Under the pieces are notes generated by a model. It was given only the letters and a program-made list of their open reading frames with translations, searched no databases and was not told where the DNA came from. A stretch of DNA of 49,997 nt from an uncultured Lachnospiraceae bacterium (GTDB lineage Bacteria; Bacillota; Clostridia; Lachnospirales; Lachnospiraceae): assembly GCA_910586275.1 (NCBI GenBank), contig CAJUIM010000006.1:1-49997 (forward strand). Reading direction: 5' to 3'. Position 1 is the first letter of the stretch. Each line of letters opens with the position of its first letter. Made by a program: the position numbers and the translations under genes. Positions 42,801 through 49,997 of the stretch are shown here, in pieces.

Positions 42801-44378
42801 TTATAGAAGCGGGGCTACTGCTTTCATTAAACGCCCGGTCAGCTTGACTCCCAGCTTTTCTTTGCGGGCAGTTTGCAAGGAAACCTGACGGCATTTAGCC
42901 AGTGTGGACTGAAAGTCGGCTTCGATGTGGGGAATGCAGTCTGTGCCGTATAAATAAGTCGCGCATTCAAAATGGTGGTACAGGCTGCGGTAATCCAAGT
43001 TGATGGTTCCTACCACGGCTTCCTTGGAATCGCAGACAAATACTTTTGCATGGACAAACCCCGGTGTATATTCATATATTTTCACTCCTGATTCCAGAAG
43101 CGATGCATAGTGTGTTTTGGCCAGTGCATAGGGAATGGCTTTATCAGGGACGCCGGGCAGCAATAATATTACCTCTACGCCTCGTTCGGCGGCAAACTTC
43201 AATGCGGTTTCCATTTCGCCGTCCAGAATTAAGTAAGGCGACATAATATGTACATATTTCAAGGCACGGTTTAGAATGTCCATATAGACCCGTTCGCCCA
43301 GCCGGTCGTCATCCAAAGGGCAGTCGCCATATGGGATGACATATCCTTTGGCGTTTTCGGCAGGAAAAGAAGGGTAGGAAAGGAAGCGGGAGTATTCGTG
43401 CTCTTTTTCTTCGATGCCCCACATCTGCAGAAACATAAGCGTAAAGCTTTTTACCGCTTCGCCTTTCAGCATGACGGCAGTATCTTTCCAATGGCCGAAT
43501 TTGGGTTTTTGATTAATATATTCGTCTGCCAAGTTTACCCCGCCGTTAAAGGCGGTATGTCCGTCTATGACCAGTATCTTTCTATGGTCCCTATAATTAT
43601 AATGAGTGGATATAAACGGAGTTACGGGGGCAAATACTTTGCACTTGATGCCCAATGTCTTCAGTCGTTTCGGATAATCATGGGGCAGTAAGGCAAATTC
43701 GCAGGCTCCGTCATACATTACGCGGACATCTACCCCTTCTGCCGCTTTTCTTGCCAGAATTTCAAGGACCCTTCCCCACATAAGGCCTTCATCCACAATA
43801 AAATATTCCATAAAAATAAAATGCTCCGCCAGTTCAAGCTGCTTCAGCATTTCCGTAAACTTATTTTCCCCTAACGGGAAATAGGTGACGGCTGTTTTGT
43901 CATAGACAGGATGACAGCCGCTCCGGTGCATATAATGTGCAAGGGAAGCCGCGCCCTTGTCATCTTGGGTCAGCCGTTCCATGACGGCCTGAGACTGAGG
44001 AATGCGTTCTTTTGTGTCCGTAAGGATTTCATTCGTGCGTATTTTCAGCGCCCTGTGGCCGATGTCGCTTTTCGTATATAAAAATAAAAGGACACCGAAT
44101 ATGGGTAACAGCATAATGGTAATCAGCCATGTGATTTTAGCGGTGGGATTGAGTTTGCTGTTCAGCAGGCAGACCACTATAATGAAGGTAAGCAGCACCG
44201 CTCCGCCCCAGACATGGGGGAGGAATTCTTCAAACTGCTGAAAAATATGGAGCAGCATGACAACTTGTATGATCAATAAAAGTAGGATCAGCCCGAATCG
44301 GCTGAATATGGCGTGGATAATTCCTTTCTGCCCTTTTTTCAAGAGGTTCAGGCCTTTGTTTTTGTAATCTATCGGCAT
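42801..44378 (-). CDS. cls: Cardiolipin synthase (phospholipase D superfamily)
   Basis: This 525-residue membrane enzyme joins two phosphatidylglycerols into cardiolipin. It has two N-terminal helices (about 23-42 and 50-70, then a third near 80-95) and two HKD motifs. The first is HYNYRDHRKILVIDG and the second HAKVFVCDSKEAVVGTINLD. GGAGAAAG precedes ATG 44378. It is monocistronic, with its own terminator. Confidence 0.95.
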   Translation of the reverse strand: MPIDYKNKGLNLLKKGQKGIIHAIFSRFGLILLLLIIQVVMLLHIFQQFEEFLPHVWGGAVLLTFIIVVCLLNSKLNPTAKITWLITIMLLPIFGVLLFLYTKSDIGHRALKIRTNEILTDTKERIPQSQAVMERLTQDDKGAASLAHYMHRSGCHPVYDKTAVTYFPLGENKFTEMLKQLELAEHFIFMEYFIVDEGLMWGRVLEILARKAAEGVDVRVMYDGACEFALLPHDYPKRLKTLGIKCKVFAPVTPFISTHYNYRDHRKILVIDGHTAFNGGVNLADEYINQKPKFGHWKDTAVMLKGEAVKSFTLMFLQMWGIEEKEHEYSRFLSYPSFPAENAKGYVIPYGDCPLDDDRLGERVYMDILNRALKYVHIMSPYLILDGEMETALKFAAERGVEVILLLPGVPDKAIPYALAKTHYASLLESGVKIYEYTPGFVHAKVFVCDSKEAVVGTINLDYRSLYHHFECATYLYGTDCIPHIEADFQSTLAKCRQVSLQTARKEKLGVKLTGRLMKAVAPLL

Positions 44379-44579
44379 ATGCTTTCTCCTTTACGGTATG
44401 CAGGGATGTTTCCTGCCATATTGTAGTGCGGTGTCATATTTTGTCCATGGCTGAAATGTTTTATAGTACATTTTACCCTATATTTTGCAGTTGTCAATAT
44501 GGCGTTTTTTAGGGTTACGGAAATCAGTTTTCGGTTTTGTGACTTAGGAATAATGAATCTATCTATGAAGAGAACAGGG

Positions 44580-44608
44580 TTGACAAGTAGGAGAATGAGT
44601 ATTATTGT
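44580..44608 (+). promoter_or_regulatory. Promoter of the ABC exporter operon
   Basis: TTGACA and TATTGT are 17 bases apart, and lie about 78 bases before the ATPase ATG. It is the only clear element in the 307-base gap 44379-44685. Confidence 0.6.
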
Positions 44609-44685
44609 ATTAGATGAATGACACATATGAGGGATAGGTAGGAAAACGGAGAAACGGAAGGAACAGAGTGAGGGAGGATAAAGAA

Positions 44686-45414
44686 ATGCTTGAAATTCAA
44701 GGATTAACAAAAGTGTATGGGAAGTATAAGGCGGCAGATGGGGTGAGCTTTGCCGTTGGAAACGGTGAAATAGGAATTCTGCTGGGGCCTAATGGCGCCG
44801 GTAAATCTACGGTCATTAAAAGCATTGCAGGCCTTTTGCGGTATCAGGGAAAAATTTCGGTGAAAGGGATGGATGCAAGAAGCATAGGGGCAAAGAAAGC
44901 ATTTGCCTATGTGCCGGAACTTCCGGTGATGTATGAAGCACTGACGGTAAGGGAGCATATTGTCTTCATCGTGCATGCTTATCATCTGAAAGTGACGGAA
45001 GACGAAATACAGAAATTGCTGGGGCGTTTTGAACTATTGGATAAACAGGATAAGCTGGGAAATGAACTTTCTAAAGGGATGATGCAGAAAGTCAGTATCT
45101 GCTGTGCGCTGATTATACATCCGGATGTGATTTTGCTGGATGAGCCTATGGTAGGGTTGGATCCGGCTGCCATTAAGGAACTGAAGCAGGTGATTTTGGA
45201 ACTGAAAGAGGAAGGCGCAACCATATTGATCAGTACTCATATGCTGGAGATGGTGAAGGAATTGTGGGATATTATGTTTGTGCTGGATAAGGGACATGTG
45301 ATCGCTTCCTATCGGAAGAGCGACGTAAAAGAAGATGATTTGGAAGAACTGTTTTTCCACGTTACGGACGGGGAACATGGAAAAGAGGAAGAGGGAAGAG
45401 AGAGAGGGAATTAA
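44686..45414 (+). CDS. ABC exporter ATPase
   Basis: This 242-residue ATPase has Walker A GPNGAGKST (about 34-42), signature 'LSKGMMQKV', Walker B 'VILLDEPMVGLD' and a switch His in 'STHML'. ATG 44686 follows GGGAGG. Its stop lies one base before the permease ATG, so they are coupled. It belongs to the class that energises small export or bacitracin-type systems. The substrate is unknown. Confidence 0.95.
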   Translation: MLEIQGLTKVYGKYKAADGVSFAVGNGEIGILLGPNGAGKSTVIKSIAGLLRYQGKISVKGMDARSIGAKKAFAYVPELPVMYEALTVREHIVFIVHAYHLKVTEDEIQKLLGRFELLDKQDKLGNELSKGMMQKVSICCALIIHPDVILLDEPMVGLDPAAIKELKQVILELKEEGATILISTHMLEMVKELWDIMFVLDKGHVIASYRKSDVKEDDLEELFFHVTDGEHGKEEEGRERGN

Positions 45415-45415
45415 T

Positions 45416-47017
45416 ATGGGGGTAAAATCTGCGGATTATACAACGTTTTTATTTCTTTACAGAAAGATATTAAAAAACAGGGTGAAGAAGGCACTGCATA
45501 AGCCGGTGACCTATGTTTATCTTGTAATCGCGGTTCTCTATTTCGTGCTGATCTTTGGTTCCTTTAAAATTACATTTGATGTCATGTTCGCGGAACGGGG
45601 GATTGACAGTGCTTCGGCTCTGACAGTGGTTCTGACTGTCATTACATTTTTTCTGGTTCCGGCTAATCTGATTTCATACGGAAAAAGAAAAGGATTAGTG
45701 TTCCGGCAGTCGGATATACATTTTCTGTTTCCTGCCCCGGTGAATCCGAAAGGAGTGCTTCTGTATGCTCATGTGAAAACGGTTTTGCTGGGCTTGCTCA
45801 CATATTTCGTTCTGTCGGTAGGCGGTGTGTTTTGGTTTGGTATGCCTCTATGGAAAATGTTTCTCTTTTTTTTGATTTCCTGTGTGGCGGAAAATGTATT
45901 GGAAGCTTCCATGATGGTAATTTGTTATGGGAATGAGAGGTTTAACCGGCGGCAGATGCTGCTTTTTCAGATTTTAATCTATGCGGTAATGGGGATTTTT
46001 GTGGTGATCGGCATTGCGGTATATATAAGGGAAGGGGCAGGCCTGCGCGCGGTAGTGAATTATCTGCATTCCCCGGCTATTCAGATGGTGCCTGTGGTAG
46101 GGTGGTTTATTGCTCTGGTGCATCTGCTGTTTATGGGGCCCACAACCGTGAATATAATAGGTTCGGTATTATATTTCGCGGCGGCGGTTTTCTTTTTCCT
46201 GACGGCGGTTAGGATGAAATGTACCGGGGAGTATTATGAGGATGCCATAAAGTTCGCGGAAGACTATGAGGAGGCAAGGCAGAAAGGCAAGAAGGGGGAA
46301 GTGGCCATTGCCGGCTGGAAAAAGAAATACGGGAAAGCAACCGTTTCTTATAGGGGAAGTTATGCAAAGGCATTGTTTTACCGTCAGCTTTTGGAATATA
46401 AGAAAAACCGGTTTTTTATCTTCGGTTTTTATACTTTGCTCTGCCTTTGTGCGGGCATAGGTTTGGCAGTGATAGGGAAACGGGGAGATATGGGAGAAAT
46501 GGCTCCTTTTGTTATTCTCGGGGCAATGGCATATCTTACTTTCATATTTGCCGCATATTCGGGGAAATGGGGGAAAGAACTGGCAAAGCCGTATACTTAT
46601 CTTATTCCGGACAGTGCATTTCGGAAATTATGGTATGCTACGCTGATGGAACATATAAGGGCGTTGGCAGACGGCTGTTTGCTGACGCTTCCCACAGGCA
46701 TAGTGATGGGACTGCCTTTCCTTCAGATGGTACTGATTATAATGGTTTATGTGTGCCTTCAGGCATGTAAGCTATATGCCGAGGTTATGGTGGAAGCTTT
46801 CCTTGGAAATATTCTTGGGGCAGTAGGGAAACAGTTTGCCAGATTATTTTTTGAGGGGATAGTGATTGGCTTTGGGATTTTGGGCGCAGCTCTCGGTACA
46901 ATTTTGTTTTCGCTGGAAGTGGGACTGGTTTTGCTGGTGATAGTGATGGCAGGCATGACGGCGGTTATGATGATCATTGCATCGATTAATTTTGAACGGA
47001 TGGAGAGTGTGGCCTGA
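45416..47017 (+). CDS. Putative ABC exporter permease
   Basis: This 533-residue membrane protein has about ten helices and fits the ABC_export family: an N-terminal 'YRKILKNRVKKALHKPVTYVYLV' and a long cytosolic loop between helices near residues 255-320. ATG 45416 follows AGAGAGGG. It pairs with the ATPase. The loop starting 'CTGEYYEDAIKFAEDYEEARQKGKKGE' is strongly charged. No substrate can be named. Confidence 0.85.
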   Translation: MGVKSADYTTFLFLYRKILKNRVKKALHKPVTYVYLVIAVLYFVLIFGSFKITFDVMFAERGIDSASALTVVLTVITFFLVPANLISYGKRKGLVFRQSDIHFLFPAPVNPKGVLLYAHVKTVLLGLLTYFVLSVGGVFWFGMPLWKMFLFFLISCVAENVLEASMMVICYGNERFNRRQMLLFQILIYAVMGIFVVIGIAVYIREGAGLRAVVNYLHSPAIQMVPVVGWFIALVHLLFMGPTTVNIIGSVLYFAAAVFFFLTAVRMKCTGEYYEDAIKFAEDYEEARQKGKKGEVAIAGWKKKYGKATVSYRGSYAKALFYRQLLEYKKNRFFIFGFYTLLCLCAGIGLAVIGKRGDMGEMAPFVILGAMAYLTFIFAAYSGKWGKELAKPYTYLIPDSAFRKLWYATLMEHIRALADGCLLTLPTGIVMGLPFLQMVLIIMVYVCLQACKLYAEVMVEAFLGNILGAVGKQFARLFFEGIVIGFGILGAALGTILFSLEVGLVLLVIVMAGMTAVMMIIASINFERMESVA

Positions 47018-47030
47018 AATTTATGGGAGG

Positions 47031-47084
47031 TTTGTGCCAAAGGAAGGGCGCATAGTGGGCTATGTAACCTGAATTTGGCGCAAA
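47031..47084 (+). terminator. Nested hairpin after the exporter operon
   Basis: TTTGTGCCAAA pairs with TTTGGCGCAAA (one G-U), and an inner CATAG-TGGG-CTATG stem lies between them. There is no T run after it. It may end or stabilise the exporter transcript. Confidence 0.45.
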
Positions 47085-47168
47085 TATTACGCAAAGTGGT
47101 GAAACGGCATGTCGTAGTGCAGATGCTGGGAACGAAAATAGGTTTCCGCGATGAACATAGGTTTTAAG

Positions 47169-47197
47169 TTGACAAAAGAAAACATTCTATTTATAAT
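47169..47197 (+). promoter_or_regulatory. Perfect consensus promoter
   Basis: TTGACA and TATAAT are both exact, with a 17-base spacer. Transcription should start near 47204. The next gene begins at 47523, so it drives a 320-base leader or a separate short RNA. Confidence 0.85.
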
Positions 47198-47213
47198 GAT
47201 TAAAATATGCGAA

Positions 47214-47249
47214 GGCTCCTCCTTATGCAGGGAGGGAGGCCGTTTTTTT
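47214..47249 (+). terminator. Hairpin and T7 tract just after the promoter (attenuator or small-RNA end)
   Basis: GGCTCCTCC pairs with GGAGGGAGGCC with two bulged G, and is followed by CG and seven T. It lies only about ten bases after the expected start of transcription. The rest of the gap 47250-47522 shows no further structure. Confidence 0.65.
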
Positions 47250-47522
47250 GTCTTTCGGAAGCTGCTGGGGTATTAATGGCTGTGATAATGTTTCGGGCGG
47301 GTATCATTCGCCGGCTGCTGTCCGTCGGGATAAAATATTATTTGGAAGGAGGGCAGATGCGGTGAGTGTAAATGTGCCTCGCAAATCGAATGGTTGGAGG
47401 AGCCGATGAACGTATAATTTTAAAAATTTATTTGCTTCCGCCGCGTTATTTCTGCCGTGCTGTTCTGCTGCAGAAAAGGGAACAGTGGTTGGCGGAGGGC
47501 GAAGAAAAAGAGAGGAAAAAAG

Positions 47523-49226
47523 ATGAGGAATGGATTGAAAAAAGTAGGCGCATTTTTTCTTGTGGCTGCGCTGAGCCTGAGCATGGGGAGTGCAAAAGTG
47601 TCTGCCGCAGGGAGTACAGTGAATGTTAAACTGGATGTGCAGTACGGACAGGCCGAAGCCAGAACAATCACGGATATGGTCAATGAGTTCCGCACAGGAA
47701 GCGAGGCTTGGTATTGGAATGAGGACGATGCGACCAAAACCGTCTGCAGTAATCTGGGAACTTTGACTTATGATAAGACGTTGGAACAGGTGGCTATGAA
47801 GCGGGCTGCGGAACTAGCCCTTGGCTATAGCCATACAAGAGTAAATGGGGAAAGCTGTTTTACGGCGTTTTCGGAATATGGCTATGTGGGCAGGGCAAGC
47901 GGTGAAAATATTGCAGCCGGTTATTTGTCTACGCAAGACGTATTTGTCGGGTGGCGGGAAGATGACGATAAGTATGCCGGCCAAGGCCATAGAAGAAATA
48001 TGCTGAGTCCCGATTTTGATGCGATAGGAATGGGACATGTCTATAGCAACGGAGTTCATTATTGGGCAATGGAACTGGGAAATGTGAATTCGGCAGGCGA
48101 TTCGGGAGTTGACGGAGATCAGACGGTTACGGTTGAAATCCTTGATTCTTCCATTCAGTCGCTTTCCACAGCGCAGCAGTCTTATCAGACCGTGTCCGGA
48201 AATTCCATAGACTTGCCTACGGTCAATGCAGTTGCCGCAGCGCCTTCTTTCTGGCCTGTGGGCAAAAGTGCAGCCGTTACGGTGGTGAACCCTGCTTGGT
48301 CTGTAGGCGATGCTTCCATTGCATCAATAGCAGACGGAAAGGTTGTGGGTCATTCTGCAGGAAGCACAACGCTGACTGCTTCGGTGGGAAGTGCAAAAGT
48401 AACCGTTACAATTGATGTTGCGGATGACGGCAGCGGCGGAGATAATTCCGGAAGCGGGGATAACGAAGGAAACAATCCGGGAGGCGGAGACGACGAAGGA
48501 AATAACCCGGGAGGCGGGGACGACGAAGGAAATAACCCGGGAGGCGGGGACGACGAAGGAAATAATCCGGGAGGCGGAGACGACGAAGGAAATAACCCGG
48601 GAGGCGGGAATAACGGAGGAAACAATCCGGGAAGCGGAGATAACGAAGGAAATAATCCCGGAAATAGCGGAAGCAGCAATACCGGCAGCAGCAACGGGAA
48701 ATCAGGTGAGACATCCGACAAATCGGCGGAAGAAGTCATTAAAATTCCTGTTACCAGTACTGTGGGAGGAGTGAAGTCGGCTACCAGCGGTGCATATATG
48801 GCAACGAATGTCAACGGAACTATCGTGACTACAAGCGAGTCTGCTATTGCACAGAACTATAGTCTGGCAAACAATGAAAAGCCGTATGCTAAATTCTATA
48901 ACTTCGATGCGAAGAAGAGTTCGCTGGCTAAAAAAACAATTGATTCGGCTGCAGCTGCGCAGGGTGCGGTAGTCGGCCCTACGCTTAACATAGAACTTGG
49001 CAAAATGGCAGCCGGCAAGTATAGCTTGCTTCCTTCTGACGGGTCGGCTATCAGGCTGGTAATAGGAATTCCGAAAAGCTTTGTACAGGCTGACAAGACC
49101 TATGCTGTTATATGTGTGCGTGACGGAGGTACATATTCCATATTGAAGGATCTGGACAAAGATCCCAATACCGTTACCTTTGAAACTACGGGCGGTGCAG
49201 GCGTATATGCAATTATAAAATATTAA
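47523..49226 (+). CDS. Secreted CAP-domain protein with repeat linker
   Basis: This 567-residue protein has a signal peptide ending near VSA-AGS. A CAP/SCP domain at about 40-200 has His in YSHTR, 'SGENIAAGY' and 'GQGHRRNML'. A Big-2-like Ig domain follows at about 245-310 (WSVGDASIASIADGKVVGHSAGSTTL). Then comes a linker of about seven copies of a ten-residue unit (D-E-G-N-N-P-G-G-G-D) and a C-terminal beta domain of about 160 residues. AGAGGAAAA precedes ATG 47523. It is probably released or loosely attached to the wall. CAP proteins bind lipids or act as peptidase-like factors, and the substrate here is unknown. Confidence 0.88.
   Translation: MRNGLKKVGAFFLVAALSLSMGSAKVSAAGSTVNVKLDVQYGQAEARTITDMVNEFRTGSEAWYWNEDDATKTVCSNLGTLTYDKTLEQVAMKRAAELALGYSHTRVNGESCFTAFSEYGYVGRASGENIAAGYLSTQDVFVGWREDDDKYAGQGHRRNMLSPDFDAIGMGHVYSNGVHYWAMELGNVNSAGDSGVDGDQTVTVEILDSSIQSLSTAQQSYQTVSGNSIDLPTVNAVAAAPSFWPVGKSAAVTVVNPAWSVGDASIASIADGKVVGHSAGSTTLTASVGSAKVTVTIDVADDGSGGDNSGSGDNEGNNPGGGDDEGNNPGGGDDEGNNPGGGDDEGNNPGGGDDEGNNPGGGNNGGNNPGSGDNEGNNPGNSGSSNTGSSNGKSGETSDKSAEEVIKIPVTSTVGGVKSATSGAYMATNVNGTIVTTSESAIAQNYSLANNEKPYAKFYNFDAKKSSLAKKTIDSAAAAQGAVVGPTLNIELGKMAAGKYSLLPSDGSAIRLVIGIPKSFVQADKTYAVICVRDGGTYSILKDLDKDPNTVTFETTGGAGVYAIIKY
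48459..48668 (+). repeat. 30-bp in-frame tandem repeat, about 7 copies
   Basis: Units such as GACGAAGGAAATAACCCGGG, continued by AGGCGGGGAC, are repeated with few changes. The central four are nearly identical, and the first and last are more worn. Unit number can change by slippage without breaking the frame, because 30 bp is ten codons. Confidence 0.9.
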
Positions 49227-49307
49227 TTCCGACGGGCAATGGGCATATGGAACTGCCGACGGCGGTTCCTTGTCCCGGAAATGGTTGATCATGCCTGTAG
49301 TGCATGA

Positions 49308-49349
49308 AATAGGGTCTTCTATGATTAAGAAATCATAGAAGGCCTTATT
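49308..49349 (+). terminator. Terminator of the CAP gene
   Basis: AATAGGGTCTTCTATGATT pairs with AATCATAGAAGGCCTTATT (two G-U pairs), with a four-base loop and a run of T after it. Confidence 0.9.
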
Positions 49350-49373
49350 TTTTGGATAGGGCAATCTATGAAA

Positions 49374-49402
49374 TTGTAATTTTCATAAGATATATGATAT
49401 AC
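49374..49402 (+). promoter_or_regulatory. Promoter of the rhodanese gene
   Basis: TTGTAA and TATACT are 17 bases apart, and the ATG at 49519 lies about 117 bases further on. Confidence 0.6.
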
Positions 49403-49518
49403 TGTTGCAGAAGCATGATATCCCGAACATAACATGCAGCGTATTGTCAATCTCATTCAGCACATTGTGACAGGCTGTCGGGCAGTAAGGGGCAAATAAT
49501 AGACCAAAGGAAACAATT

Positions 49519-49938
49519 ATGAAAAGTAAATTATATACCGTATTGATTTTGGCGGCTGTGGGCATATTATCCATGACCGGCTGCCACACCGGCAGTGACG
49601 GCAAAGAAAACCGGAAAGCGGAGAATGCATACATGAAAATATCAGCTGAGGAAGCAAAGGAAATTATGGACGGAGCAACGGATTTTCTTCTGATTGATGT
49701 CAGGGAAAAGGAGGAATATGCCGAGGGGCATATAGAAGGCGCTTTGCTCATACCATATGACGAAATAGAAGAAAGTGCCGGGAGCCTGCTTGCGGATAAG
49801 CAGCAGACAATCCTTATATACTGCCGCAGCGGCCGAAGAAGCGCCATAGCCGCACGGACATTGTCAGACCTTGGCTACACCGATGTCAAAGATTTCGGCG
49901 GAATCATTGACTGGCCTTATGACATAAAAACGGAATAA
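49519..49938 (+). CDS. Rhodanese-domain lipoprotein
   Basis: This 139-residue lipoprotein has the lipobox MTGC (Cys about 22) and a single rhodanese domain: 'LLIDVREKEEYAEGHIEGALLIPYDEI' and the active loop YCRSGRRS with Cys about 102. It is probably on the outer face of the membrane and handles sulfur or redox-related groups. AAAGGAAA precedes the ATG. A weak hairpin and T7 run (49940-49970) near the window's end may terminate it. Confidence 0.92.
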   Translation: MKSKLYTVLILAAVGILSMTGCHTGSDGKENRKAENAYMKISAEEAKEIMDGATDFLLIDVREKEEYAEGHIEGALLIPYDEIEESAGSLLADKQQTILIYCRSGRRSAIAARTLSDLGYTDVKDFGGIIDWPYDIKTE

Positions 49939-49997
49939 CTGTGGGCGGACGCCCGTGCGCGAGTTTTTTTAGTGGCCGGCAGCAGCGGAACTGCCTG

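Noticed and set aside
48350..48814. Long minus-strand frame with proline-rich repeats (LFPSSSPPPG-like)
   Set aside because: It is the mirror of the 30-bp repeat in the CAP gene. The repeat keeps all frames open, and no ribosome site or independent signal is present.

Overview
The window looks like a chromosomal segment from a gut-type Lachnospiraceae (Clostridia, Gram-positive, mid GC). The evidence is strong GGAGG ribosome sites, the YesM/YesN two-component pair with LplB/LplC-type permeases, an ABC exporter, a DegV protein, and lipoproteins with clostridial signal peptides. I identified no tRNA, rRNA, CRISPR array or transposase.

Region 1 (1-22.7 kb) is a polymorphic-toxin and injection-system-like island, all on the plus strand. 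It opens with debris: a frameshifted Rhs fragment, a truncated immunity-like gene, and a 550-residue tandem immunity-like protein that ends in a leftover VgrG C-terminus. A compact operon-like run follows. It holds two VgrG/gp27-gp5-like spike proteins, two DcrB/EagT-like (DUF1795-type) adaptors, a small helical protein, several unknown proteins, an Imm11-like protein, three tandem lipocalin-like secreted paralogs, a possible baseplate J/I-like pair, an 871-residue Hsp70/actin-type ATPase with a SAP-like N-terminus, and a giant DUF4280 (PAAR-like)-Rhs toxin. The toxin tip carries a PD-(D/E)XK-like nuclease signature and a C-terminal membrane segment. An immunity candidate of the same family as the upstream debris follows it. 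No sheath, tube or AAA+ disassembly ATPase is visible. The set therefore reads as the spike, loader and effector part of a non-canonical contractile-injection-like system whose other parts would lie outside the window.

Region 2 (23-41 kb) is a carbohydrate-use region. It contains a BD-FAE-like esterase, a sugar-binding lipoprotein, a YesM/YesN-type sensor-regulator pair and two permeases with no ATPase gene. A second, Ig-like-domain esterase follows. A minus-strand operon encodes an L-fucose-isomerase-like protein, split transketolase subunits, an FGGY kinase and a DUF5060/apiosidase-like glycoside hydrolase. A divergent LacI-type regulator faces that operon. The logic is deacylate, hydrolyse, import, isomerise, phosphorylate, then transfer a two-carbon unit. 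The substrate is probably a pentose or branched pentose released from a plant glycan or glycoside.

Region 3 (41-50 kb) is mostly housekeeping: DegV, a small heat-shock protein, cardiolipin synthase, an ABC exporter pair, a secreted CAP-domain protein with a 30-bp repeat linker, and a rhodanese lipoprotein.

The strongest non-coding signal is a long-hairpin element present twice (31422-31638 and 41809-41997). The two copies share a nearly identical 94-nt core, but their long stems differ by matched changes on both arms, which suggests a selected RNA fold.
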